Shown here in pieces: positions 16,021 through 23,100 of a DNA stretch of 24,724 bases; within the stretch, counting starts at the first letter, position 1; every line of letters starts with the position of its first letter. The notes below the pieces were generated by a model. The model did not search any database and was not told the origin of the DNA. It saw only the letters and a list, made by a program, of their open reading frames with translations. The DNA is taken from assembly GCA_030632465.1 (NCBI GenBank), contig DAOVUR010000002.1, forward strand, positions 1-24,724, given 5' to 3'. Origin of the DNA: a bacterium. GTDB taxonomy: Bacteria; Verrucomicrobiota; Kiritimatiellia; UBA8416; CAMZLY01. Both the position numbers and the translations under genes were made by a program.

Positions 16021-16905
16021 ATGAAATCAATTATAAAAAGTTTATTAGCAGGTAAGGTTCTTGTTTCTGATGGAGCGTGGGGAACGTTTTTGCAGAAGGA
16101 AGGGTTACAGCCCGGAGAATGTCCGGAGTTATGGTGTATTGAGCATCGTGAGAAAGTTCTTAATATCGCGCAGAGTTATGTTGATGCTGGCTCTGATATT
16201 ATTCTATCTAATAGTTTTGGTGGTACTTCTTTTAAGCTGGAGCATTATGGACTTGCGGGGCGGGTTAGTGAGCTGAATGAAGCTGCTGCTGCTATTTCTC
16301 GTGAAGCTGCTGGTGATAATGTGATCGTGGCTGGCTCTATTGGGCCAACAGGAAAAATGTTGCTGATGGGTGATGTTACGCCAGAAGAGCTGTACGACTC
16401 TTTTAAGGAGCAGGCGGTAGCTCTGGAGCGTGGTGGTGCAGATGCTTGCTGTATTGAAACTTTTGCTGCTATTGATGAAGCTGAGTTGGCAATTAAGGCT
16501 GTTCGCGAAAATACGGAGCTTGAAGTTATCTGTACTTTCACTTTTGAAAAGACTCTTCAGGGTGAATATAGAACTATGATGGGAGTTTCTCCTGCTCAAT
16601 CATCTGAAGCCTGTGTAAAAGCTGGTGCCCACATTGTTGGTACAAATTGTGGTAATGGTATGGTGCAGATGGGTGCAATCGTTGAAGAGATCATCAAGAC
16701 TGTTCCTAATGTCCCGGTGGTTGTGCATGCAAATGCAGGGATGCCAGTTATGGTTGATGGTGTGGATACATTTCCTGAGACGCCAGAAGAGATGGCTGAA
16801 AATGTTAAAAGTGTGCTTGCGGCAGGAGTTAAGATTATCGGTGGCTGTTGCGGAACTACACCAGCACATATTAGTGCGATGAAAAAAGCAGTTAAGAATG
16901 GTTAA
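16021..16905 (+). CDS. Homocysteine S-methyltransferase (MetH Hcy-module/BHMT type)
   Basis: Zinc-dependent methyltransferase moving a methyl group to homocysteine to make methionine; cytoplasmic TIM barrel. Seen: DGAWGTFLQ at the start (DGAMGT-type strand), ILSNSFGGTSFKL, GSIGPTGKML, CIETFAAIDEAELAIKA, GTNCGNG with C210, and GGCCGTTP with C276-C277. These three cysteines are the zinc ligands of MetH module 1 and betaine-homocysteine methyltransferase. The 294 residues correspond to that one module alone. The folate-module gene follows 43 nt later and a free corrinoid protein lies 1.7 kb upstream, which favours a corrinoid donor (split methionine synthase) over betaine. No Shine-Dalgarno precedes the ATG, but homology starts within 20 residues so the start is secure. 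Confidence 0.88.
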   Translation: MKSIIKSLLAGKVLVSDGAWGTFLQKEGLQPGECPELWCIEHREKVLNIAQSYVDAGSDIILSNSFGGTSFKLEHYGLAGRVSELNEAAAAISREAAGDNVIVAGSIGPTGKMLLMGDVTPEELYDSFKEQAVALERGGADACCIETFAAIDEAELAIKAVRENTELEVICTFTFEKTLQGEYRTMMGVSPAQSSEACVKAGAHIVGTNCGNGMVQMGAIVEEIIKTVPNVPVVVHANAGMPVMVDGVDTFPETPEEMAENVKSVLAAGVKIIGGCCGTTPAHISAMKKAVKNG

Positions 16906-16948
16906 TTGTAAATAAGAACTAACTAAAGCTTACTTCTCTAAAGGAGTG

Positions 16949-17998
16949 ATGAAGGTTATAATAAGGCATAGTAAGAAAATGAAAATAGAAAAGTTTATTG
17001 GTGTAGGGGAAAACATTCACTGTACACGTATATACAAGGTTGGTGGAAAGTTTGCTGTTGAAGCTGCTGCCGGTGGTTATGAGATTCTGTACAAATCTGG
17101 CGGTGAATCTAAGGCACTACCTATCCCCAAGAGCTTTATGGAAGGTTCCGCTTGGGAGGCTGGTAAGGTTAAACATTGTGCGGTTGCTATTTATCAGGGT
17201 GTGTATGGTGATGATGCAGGTAAAGTATCTGGTTTAGATTATATTCAGGCACTTGCTAGACGTCAGGAAGCTGCAGGCGCAACTTATCTTGATATTAATG
17301 TTGATGAATTTAGTACCGATGTCGAAGAACGTATGCGTCTTATGGAATGGACGGTAAAAGTTGTGCAAGAGGCAGTTGCTATTCCGATGAGTATTGATTC
17401 ATCTGATATTGATATTCTGAAAGCTGGGTTAGCTGCATGTGATCTATCACGCGATAAGCCGATGGTAAACTCTTTGTCACTTGAACGTATGGATGTAATT
17501 GAGGTTGCTGCTGCAGCTAAAGCGGTTGTGATCGCATCTGCATCTGGAGAGAGTGGGCTTCCTGCAAATACAGAAGAGCGGCTTGAGAATTTGGACCGCT
17601 TGATGCCGGTGCTTGAGAATGCTGGATTTGTTAAAGATGATATTCATATTGACCCGCTGGTGTTCCCTATTTCTGTTGATGGCACTAATGGCGTTGGCTT
17701 CCTTGATGCGGTATCTGCCGTGCGTGAGAAGTATGGGCCTGAGATTCATATAGTTGCGGGTTTAAGTAATATATCGTTTGGTATGCCTAGCCGTAAGTTG
17801 ATTAATCAGGTATTCACATATCTTGCAGTTGAAGCTGGTGCTGATGGTGGGATTGTTGATCCTATGCATATTAATGCAGATGTTATTAATACGATGGATA
17901 CTGAGTCAAATAGTTTTATGATGACAAAAGCATTATTGCTTGGTGAAGATGATTTTGGTATGAATTTTATTACTGCTATGCGTGAGGGAACGCTTTAG
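16949..17998 (+). CDS. Methyl-tetrahydrofolate:corrinoid methyltransferase (pterin-binding MeTr domain)
   Basis: Transfers the methyl group between 5-methyl-THF and a cob(I)alamin protein. Seen: FIGVGENIH (GERxN-type opening), LARRQEAAGATYLDINVDE, IPMSIDSSDIDIL, MVNSLSLE, IHIDPLVFPIS and VAGLSNISFGMPSR; these align in order with the folate module of MetH (DINMDE, IDSS, VNSIS, DPNIF, GVSNVSFS). It is not FolP: GLSNISFG is the MeTr signature. About 60 extra residues lie between GENIH and the ARRQ helix, an uncommon insertion. The start is uncertain. AAGGAG at 16941-16946 is too close to ATG 16949, GTG 16946 overlaps it, and ATG 16979 (MKIEKFIG) would begin nearest the conserved core. It is co-transcribed with the homocysteine methyltransferase gene. 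Confidence 0.85.
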   Translation: MKVIIRHSKKMKIEKFIGVGENIHCTRIYKVGGKFAVEAAAGGYEILYKSGGESKALPIPKSFMEGSAWEAGKVKHCAVAIYQGVYGDDAGKVSGLDYIQALARRQEAAGATYLDINVDEFSTDVEERMRLMEWTVKVVQEAVAIPMSIDSSDIDILKAGLAACDLSRDKPMVNSLSLERMDVIEVAAAAKAVVIASASGESGLPANTEERLENLDRLMPVLENAGFVKDDIHIDPLVFPISVDGTNGVGFLDAVSAVREKYGPEIHIVAGLSNISFGMPSRKLINQVFTYLAVEAGADGGIVDPMHINADVINTMDTESNSFMMTKALLLGEDDFGMNFITAMREGTL

Positions 17999-18007
17999 AA
18001 TAAAAGA

Positions 18008-18156
18008 AGTCCACGGTCTTCAGTCTACGGTCTACGGGGCAGATTCTACTCTACGGTGCGGAATGAAAAGATTTTGACAGGATTAACAGGATTTACGGGA
18101 TGTTGCTCGGTACGGTGCGCTATTTAAAAGGGTGAAATGTTAAGGGTGAAGGGTAA
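18008..18156. repeat. Repeat-mosaic spacer before folE
   Basis: Begins 10 nt after the methyltransferase stop. Heptamers AGTCCAC/GGTCTTC/AGTCTAC/GGTCTAC (18008-18035); ACGGTGCGGA (18053-18062); 9-bp units ACAGGATTA/ACAGGATTT/ACGGGATGT (18077-18103), in a 38-bp stretch (18071-18108) that matches 12042-12079 with one difference; ACGGTGCGCT (18112-18121); heptamers AGGGTGA/AATGTTA/AGGGTGA/AGGGTAA (18129-18156). No terminator or riboswitch is visible. Confidence 0.82.
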
Positions 18157-18179
18157 AAACGGTCATTTTGGAGAAAGTT

Positions 18180-18734
18180 ATGAATAAAGAACGAGTTGCT
18201 GAATTAGTAAAAGAGTTGTTAGAAGAAATTGGTGAAGATCCTTCAAGAGAAGGGTTACTGAGAACTCCTGAGCGGGTTGCTGAATCTCTTAAGTTTCTAA
18301 CTAGCGGTTATGATGGAAATATTGAAGATATCATCAATAACGCTGTATTTAAATCACATGCAAATAATATGATCATCAATCGTAATATTGAAGTTTATAG
18401 TTTGTGTGAGCATCATGTGTTACCGTTTTTTGGAACATGTCATATTGGGTATATTGCACAGGAGAAGGTGATTGGTGTTAGTAAGTTGGCGCGTATTGTT
18501 GATTTCTATGCGCGTAGACTGCAGATACAGGAGCGCTTAACTGAACAGATTGCTCATGAGGTTATGGATGCTGTAGGTGCAGAAGGAGTTGGTGTTGTTA
18601 TGGAGTGTCAGCACTTGTGCATGATGATGCGTGGTGTCGAGAAGCAAGGCTCTATTATGACAACATCATCTGTACTTGGTAGCTTCCGTAATGATCCATC
18701 TACTCGTGCTGAGTTTATGAATTTGATCAAGTAG
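18180..18734 (+). CDS. folE: GTP cyclohydrolase I (type IA)
   Basis: Converts GTP to 7,8-dihydroneopterin triphosphate, the first step of folate (and biopterin) synthesis; cytoplasmic homodecamer. Seen: [31 protein letters not shown] with C76 and H79; [19 protein letters not shown]; and [15 protein letters not shown] with C147. C76, H79 and C147 correspond to the zinc ligands C110, H113 and C181 of the E. coli enzyme. The 184 residues are normal for the type IA enzyme. ATG 18180 is chosen because GGAG at 18170-18173 lies 6 nt upstream; a TTG at 18168 would extend it by four residues. It sits beside folate-using genes (methyl-THF methyltransferase before it, glycine cleavage operon after it) but is separated from both by repeat spacers, so it may have its own promoter. 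Confidence 0.96.
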   Translation: MNKERVAELVKELLEEIGEDPSREGLLRTPERVAESLKFLTSGYDGNIEDIINNAVFKSHANNMIINRNIEVYSLCEHHVLPFFGTCHIGYIAQEKVIGVSKLARIVDFYARRLQIQERLTEQIAHEVMDAVGAEGVGVVMECQHLCMMMRGVEKQGSIMTTSSVLGSFRNDPSTRAEFMNLIK

Positions 18735-18739
18735 AAAAT

Positions 18740-18860
18740 AGTCCACAGTCTTCAGTCCACAGTCTACGGTCTGCGGTTGTTGGTGTGGCTTCCTCCATAA
18801 TTGGCCTTTCGGCTCCGCTCAAGGACCAATCATGACTACTGATGACTGATGACTGAGGAC
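18740..18860. repeat. Repeat-mosaic spacer between folE and the AEC transporter gene
   Basis: Heptamers AGTCCAC/AGTCTTC/AGTCCAC/AGTCTAC/GGTCTGC (18740-18774) start 5 nt after the folE stop. A TTTCGGCTCCGCTCAAGGACC-like word follows at 18803-18827 (other copies near 12215 and 20092). Then heptamers TGACTAC/TGATGAC/TGATGAC/TGAGGAC (18833-18860) end 9 nt before the transporter ATG. The last array contains an in-frame ATG (18849) that would add seven residues to the transporter. Confidence 0.8.
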
Positions 18861-18869
18861 TGTTTTATT

Positions 18870-19832
18870 ATGAGTGTTGAATTACGATTTGCATTTTCGC
18901 TTGGGTTGATATTCCTGAGTACATTTCTTGGCTATTTTATGCGTAAGCGTAAGCTGTTGCCTGAAGCTGCAGCTGGCCGTATTATGACTCTGGTTGCTGT
19001 TGTTGGTTATCCTGTTGTTGGGTTTATGGCAATATGGCAGATCTCTTTGCAATGGACAGATATGTGGCTTCCTTTTTTAGGTATGGTGCAGGCTACGATT
19101 ACGGCGCTCTTTGCGTTGTGGGTGGGAAGGAAGATATTCCCTGATTATGCTGAGCGGGGGCTGGTTGGGATAAGCTGCGGTATAGGTAATCATGGTGTGA
19201 CAATGGCTGGATTTGTTGTCTACCTGCTCTTTGGTGATGAGGGGTTGGGGCTGAATATAATCTATGCCATGTATACATTTTTCGCACTTGTCTTGTTATC
19301 TTATACGATTGCGCAGGTTTATGCGGAGAATGTGCAGCGTAAGCCTATTATGCGTTTGATGCTGGAGAACTTGGTACACTGGCGTGCTGTGGGATTGTAT
19401 GCTTGTTTGGGCGCTATTTTACTTACAAGTTTCAATGTGCCGGCACCGGAGGCTATTAAAGCTTTTCACCTGCTGGATATCTCTATCTATGCGGTGATTG
19501 CGTTTGCGTATTTCTCGATCGGTTTGAGATTGCATCTACCTCATATTTTGGAGTTGAAAAAGGCGATTTTCTCTGTACTGTTTATCAGGCATATTGTGTC
19601 GTTGGCAGTAGGGTGTCTTCTGCTTGGGGTAACGTTTCTAACGCCATGGCCACTGCATGGGTTAGCATTAAAGGTGTTTATTATACAGTCCTCGGTATCG
19701 GTAGGAGTAATGGGTGTTGCTGTTGCGAATATGTTTGATCTTAAACCGGAGGAAGCTTCGGCGATATTTGTTGTATCGTCATTAGTATATCTCCTTGGCG
19801 GTATCCCGCTAGTGCTTTGGTTGTTTGGGTAA
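18870..19832 (+). CDS. AEC-family (auxin efflux carrier-like) transporter
   Basis: Inner-membrane protein of 320 residues with about ten hydrophobic segments in two halves. Seen: FAFSLGLIFLSTFLGYFMRKRKLLPEAAAGRI at the start and SVSVGVMGVAVANMFDLKPEEASAIFVVSSLVYLL near the end; both are typical of AEC transporters of the bile acid/sodium symporter-like fold. GISCGIGNHGVTMAGFVVYLLFG near residue 95 is a glycine-broken helix of the kind found at the substrate site. Known members move organic acids such as malate or malonate; the substrate here cannot be told. ATG 18870 is preferred to the in-frame ATG 18849, which falls inside a heptamer repeat array. A 7-bp array starts 3 nt after the stop. 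Confidence 0.75.
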   Translation: MSVELRFAFSLGLIFLSTFLGYFMRKRKLLPEAAAGRIMTLVAVVGYPVVGFMAIWQISLQWTDMWLPFLGMVQATITALFALWVGRKIFPDYAERGLVGISCGIGNHGVTMAGFVVYLLFGDEGLGLNIIYAMYTFFALVLLSYTIAQVYAENVQRKPIMRLMLENLVHWRAVGLYACLGAILLTSFNVPAPEAIKAFHLLDISIYAVIAFAYFSIGLRLHLPHILELKKAIFSVLFIRHIVSLAVGCLLLGVTFLTPWPLHGLALKVFIIQSSVSVGVMGVAVANMFDLKPEEASAIFVVSSLVYLLGGIPLVLWLFG

Positions 19833-20271
19833 ATGGTCTACGGTCTACAGTCTACCCATCCTTCGCGCTTCGCTAGCTTCCGCCTTCTCAACTGATACGG
19901 CGTGACAAGACGGAGGGCGCGGCGGTCTACAGTTGAAAAAATCTGCTATTCGGTGCGCTCTTGAAAAGGATTGCCACGAATGCACGAATCTCTCTACGGT
20001 GCAACGGTAGGGATATTTCAAATCCTAATCGTAATCATGCTCGTAATCCTAATTGTATTGACTATGGTTGTTGGACGTTTAGAAATGGATACGGCCCTTC
20101 GGCTCCGCTCAGGGACCTCACGAGAGATAGTCCTGCAGTTGTTTGGTGTGTTTGCAGGGGAATTGTAGAGGGCTGGAACGGCCCGCCTCGCTTTGCGAAG
20201 CAATGCGGGCAGGTTGAGTGAAACGAATCCTTCCAGCCGTGTGTGTGAGATGTTCTTTATGTATTCGGCAG
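19833..20271. repeat. Long repeat-mosaic spacer between the AEC gene and gcvPB
   Basis: No real gene. Heptamers GGTCTAC/GGTCTAC/AGTCTAC (19835-19855); a TCCG...CGGA-type hairpin word (about 19860-19921); TCGGTGCGCT (19950-19959); the CACGAATG/CACGAATC word (19964-19990); ACGGTGCAAC (19996-20005); hexamers AAATCC/TAATCG/TAATCA/TGCTCG/TAATCC/TAATTG (20020-20055); the TTCGGCTCCGCTCAGGGACC word (about 20098-20117); and the nested inverted repeat at 20171-20238. Hexamer array and TCGGCTCCGC word occur in the same order at 12149-12240. The short open frames across it are repeat translations. Confidence 0.8.
20171..20238. repeat. Nested inverted-repeat element
   Basis: Outer arms GGCTGGAA (20171-20178) and TTCCAGCC (20231-20238) enclose GCCCGC (20181-20186) and GCGGGC (20205-20210), which enclose GCTTTGCGAAGC (20190-20201). 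The 68-bp element could fold as a cruciform or a structured transcript. It has no coding potential and no T tract. It may be a small non-autonomous repeat. Confidence 0.5.
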
Positions 20272-20301
20272 AATATAGCGCGGTTGGTACCGCGCTATAT
20301 T
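20272..20301 (-). terminator. Strong hairpin just after the gcvPB stop
   Basis: A perfect 12-bp inverted repeat, AATATAGCGCGG (20272-20283) and CCGCGCTATATT (20290-20301), has a 6-nt loop. It begins 5 nt beyond the gcvPB stop in the direction of transcription. There is no U run after the stem, so it is a hairpin-only terminator or an mRNA 3'-end stabiliser rather than a classical intrinsic terminator. Confidence 0.55.
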
Positions 20302-20306
20302 GGATT

Positions 20307-21761
20307 CTATGCAGTGAACTTTTTATCTTTTACGGCTTTTTTCTCGTCTAGTCGCGTAATTGGTGTTGTTAGCGGTAGAGCATGAAATGATTCAGGATCA
20401 GTTTCTGCCAGTTCAGCAATTTCAAGCATAGCGTCAATAAAGCTATCGATATCCTCTTTTGATTCCGTCTCTGTTGGCTCGATCATCATCGCTTCTTTAA
20501 CAATTAGCGGGAAGTATATTGTTGGCGGATGGAATCCACGGTCGATAAGTGCTTTTGCTATATCAAGTGCGGTAACACCATTTTTTGCCTGACGAGTAGC
20601 GCTGAATACGCATTCGTGTAAGCATTTTCGACTGAATGGTAGATCGTATTTATCTTGCAGTTTTTTCTGGATATAGTTTGCATTGATAACTGCATTTTCG
20701 CTGACTCGAAGTAGGCCGTCTTTCCCTAGTAGTTGGATATAGATATAGGCACGTAGGACGATTCCGAAGTTGCCGTAGAATGGTGCAATGTAGCCTATCG
20801 ATTTTTCACGTTCATATTCGAGTGTAAGTGTTCCGTCGGAACGTTTGACGATTTGGCTGGTTGGCATGTATGGAATTAATGATTTTTTAACTCCTACTGG
20901 GCCTGCGCCGGGGCCACCACCGCCGTGCGGGGTAGCAAATGTTTTGTGTAGGTTAAGATGTACAACGTCAAAGCCTAGATCGCCAGGGCGTACTTTACCT
21001 AGGATGGCATTAAGGTTGGCGCCGTCATAATAGAGTAGTGCATCAACGGCATGTGCTTTGTCGGCTAGTGTATGAATATCTGGATTGAATAGTCCAAGTG
21101 TGTTAGGGCTAGTTAGCATGATTGCGGCCACTTCGTCATCTAGCGCTTCCTCAAATGCTTCCATGTCCATGCATCCGTTAGCATCAGAAGGTACAGTTAT
21201 AACTTTATATCCACCAATTGCTGCGCTGGATGGATTGGTCCCATGTGCTGAGTCAGGGATAAGTACTTTTGTTTTCTTGTTACCTTTTTCGCGGTGATAT
21301 GCGGCAATTAACATGATGCCAGTTAGTTCACCATGAGCTCCAGCCATAGGTTGCAGTGTGAATGCGTCCATGCCGACAATTTCACATAATAATTCTTCGG
21401 TGTCATGAAGAACTTCGAGTGCGCCTTGTGTTAGCATACCGCCACCACGAAGTTGCGGTAGGAGTGGATGTAGTGATGAAAAACCATCCATAGCAGCGAT
21501 CCGTTCGCAAACTTTCGGGTTGTACTTCATTGTACATGAACCGAGCGGGTAGAAGTTGGCATCTAGGCTAACATTTTTAAGTGATAGATTTGTAAAGTGG
21601 CGCACAACGTCTAGTTCTGATACTTCTGGTAACTCTGCTACTTCTGTTGCGAAATATTTTTCTGGTATATGCAACTTACAGGCAGCTTCGCTGTCACTTA
21701 GTGTTGGTAATGAATAGCCTTTACGGCCAGATACTGACTTTTCGAATATTAGCTTGCTCAT
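20307..21761 (-). CDS. gcvPB: Glycine dehydrogenase (decarboxylating) subunit 2, P-protein beta
   Basis: Pyridoxal-phosphate half of the two-subunit P-protein, which decarboxylates glycine and passes aminomethyl to lipoyl GcvH. Seen: LGSCTMKYNPKV, the conserved N-terminal stretch; LQPMAGAHGELTG; DSAHGTNPSSAAIGGYKV; YYDGANLNAILGK; and NLHKTFATPHGGGGPGAGP with the PLP lysine at K273. The C-terminus has PTETESKEDIDSFIDAM as usual. The 484 residues are normal. It overlaps gcvPA in an ATGA junction (21758-21761), with GGAG about 8 nt upstream, so the two subunits are translationally coupled. It is last in the operon, followed by a 12-bp hairpin. Confidence 0.96.
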   Translation of the reverse strand: MSKLIFEKSVSGRKGYSLPTLSDSEAACKLHIPEKYFATEVAELPEVSELDVVRHFTNLSLKNVSLDANFYPLGSCTMKYNPKVCERIAAMDGFSSLHPLLPQLRGGGMLTQGALEVLHDTEELLCEIVGMDAFTLQPMAGAHGELTGIMLIAAYHREKGNKKTKVLIPDSAHGTNPSSAAIGGYKVITVPSDANGCMDMEAFEEALDDEVAAIMLTSPNTLGLFNPDIHTLADKAHAVDALLYYDGANLNAILGKVRPGDLGFDVVHLNLHKTFATPHGGGGPGAGPVGVKKSLIPYMPTSQIVKRSDGTLTLEYEREKSIGYIAPFYGNFGIVLRAYIYIQLLGKDGLLRVSENAVINANYIQKKLQDKYDLPFSRKCLHECVFSATRQAKNGVTALDIAKALIDRGFHPPTIYFPLIVKEAMMIEPTETESKEDIDSFIDAMLEIAELAETDPESFHALPLTTPITRLDEKKAVKDKKFTA

Positions 21762-23089
21762 AGTACGCTCTCCAGTGCTTCGGCATACATGCCAATTTCT
21801 TCGCGTGTGCGTTTCTCGGTTATTGCTACAAGGAGGAAATTATCCATACCTTTATAGTATCGGCCTAGCGGGAAGCCGGCAGCGAATCCTTTATCAATCA
21901 TTTTACTCACAACAATACTAGCGTCACACGGGAGTTCTAGTGTGAATTCATTAAAGGTAGGTGTTGTTTTTTTAACTTTAACACCTTTAATTTTACTGAG
22001 TCTTGTTTTTGCATATTCAGCTTTTGTGGCGCATGTATGTGCAAGATCGTGCATTCCTTGTTTGCCAAGTAGTGACATGTAGATGATTGCTCGTACGGCA
22101 CATAGTGATTCATTTGAGCATATATTGGATGTGGCTTTGTCGCGTCTGATATGTTGCTCGCGCGCTTGAAGAGTTAGTACATAGCCGCGTTTGCCATTTG
22201 TATCTTCGGTTTCGCCGACAAGGCGACCTGGCATTTTACGAACATGTTTCATGCGCGTGGCCATAAATCCTAGGTATGGTCCGCCAAATGATAGTGGTAT
22301 GCCGAGCGACTGTCCTTCACCAGTTACAATATCGACTCCCATGCTGCCAGGAGTCTTTAGAATACCGAGTGATACAGGATATACGGAAGCAATTGTTAGG
22401 CAACCTTTGGCGTGAGCCATCTCTACTACATCAGAAAAGTCATCGACACCACCAAAGAAATTTGGGTTTTGGAATATAATAGCGGCGGTATCATCGGTTA
22501 GTGCAGCCTCGATTTTTGCGCGATCACTTTGTCCATGTTTAACTTCAATCTCTTCAAATTCTATCGAGAGGTTTTTACTGTAGCTATATATCATGTTGCG
22601 ATATATAGGGTTTACTCCGCTATCGAGAACAATACGGTTACGCCCAGTGATGTTGATTGCCATTAAGGCCGCTTCGCACAGAGCTGTGCCGCCATCATAT
22701 AAGGATGCGTTGGCTACTTCCATACCTGTTAGTCGGCAGATGGCGCTTTGATATTCGAATATTGCTTGTAATGTACCTTGTGATGCTTCTGGCTGATAAG
22801 GTGTATAGGCTGTGTAGAATTCGCTACGGTTAGATAGCGCATCTACAGCTGATGGAATGAAGTGATCGTAAAACCCGCCACCAAGAAAGCATGTTAGGTT
22901 GTTAGCATTCCGGTTAGCGAGTTTCTGCATATCAGATATAACTCGCATTTCACTCTTGCCAGCAGGAATGTTTAGTTCGCCGGCAAGAAGATCTTTTGGT
23001 ATATCAGCAAAGAGCTCATCGCTTGAGGATACCCCAATAGCGTCTAGCATTTCCTTGCGTTGTTCATCAGTATTAGCAATAAAAGGCAT
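21758..23089 (-). CDS. gcvPA: Glycine dehydrogenase (decarboxylating) subunit 1, P-protein alpha
   Basis: Non-PLP half of the two-subunit glycine decarboxylase; forms an alpha2-beta2 enzyme with GcvPB. Seen: MPFIANTDEQRKEMLDAIGV at the start, FLGGGFYDHFIPSAVD, FYTAYTPYQPEASQGTLQ, IFEYQSAICRLTGMEVANAS, YDGGTALCEAALMA, SFGGPYLGFMA and GRLVGETEDTNGKRGYVLTLQAREQHIRR, all family hallmarks. The 443 residues are normal. The 81-bp gap from gcvH contains a five-unit heptamer repeat ending 12 nt upstream of the ATG on this strand's leader, and the Shine-Dalgarno is weak (GGTAA), unlike the other genes of the operon. Confidence 0.96.
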   Translation of the reverse strand: MPFIANTDEQRKEMLDAIGVSSSDELFADIPKDLLAGELNIPAGKSEMRVISDMQKLANRNANNLTCFLGGGFYDHFIPSAVDALSNRSEFYTAYTPYQPEASQGTLQAIFEYQSAICRLTGMEVANASLYDGGTALCEAALMAINITGRNRIVLDSGVNPIYRNMIYSYSKNLSIEFEEIEVKHGQSDRAKIEAALTDDTAAIIFQNPNFFGGVDDFSDVVEMAHAKGCLTIASVYPVSLGILKTPGSMGVDIVTGEGQSLGIPLSFGGPYLGFMATRMKHVRKMPGRLVGETEDTNGKRGYVLTLQAREQHIRRDKATSNICSNESLCAVRAIIYMSLLGKQGMHDLAHTCATKAEYAKTRLSKIKGVKVKKTTPTFNEFTLELPCDASIVVSKMIDKGFAAGFPLGRYYKGMDNFLLVAITEKRTREEIGMYAEALESVL

Positions 23090-23100
23090 ATGTAAGTTAC

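Noticed and set aside
16949..17998. Dihydropteroate synthase (FolP), given the folE neighbour
   Set aside because: The motif order DINVDE, IDSSD, NSLSLE and GLSNISFG matches methyl-THF methyltransferases, and the neighbour gene encodes a homocysteine methyltransferase.
17999..18179. THF or preQ1-type riboswitch ahead of folE
   Set aside because: The whole leader is accounted for by repeat arrays and punctuation words; no conserved aptamer core was recognised.
11988..20118. CRISPR array
   Set aside because: Repeats are 6-9-bp degenerate units or scattered words, without identical 24-40-bp repeats separated by unique spacers, and there are no cas genes.
19961..20221. Short open frames in the spacer before gcvPB
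   Set aside because: They span the CACGAATG word, hexamer array and nested inverted repeat; their peptides mirror the repeat units (RNPNRNHARNPN-type) and not a protein.
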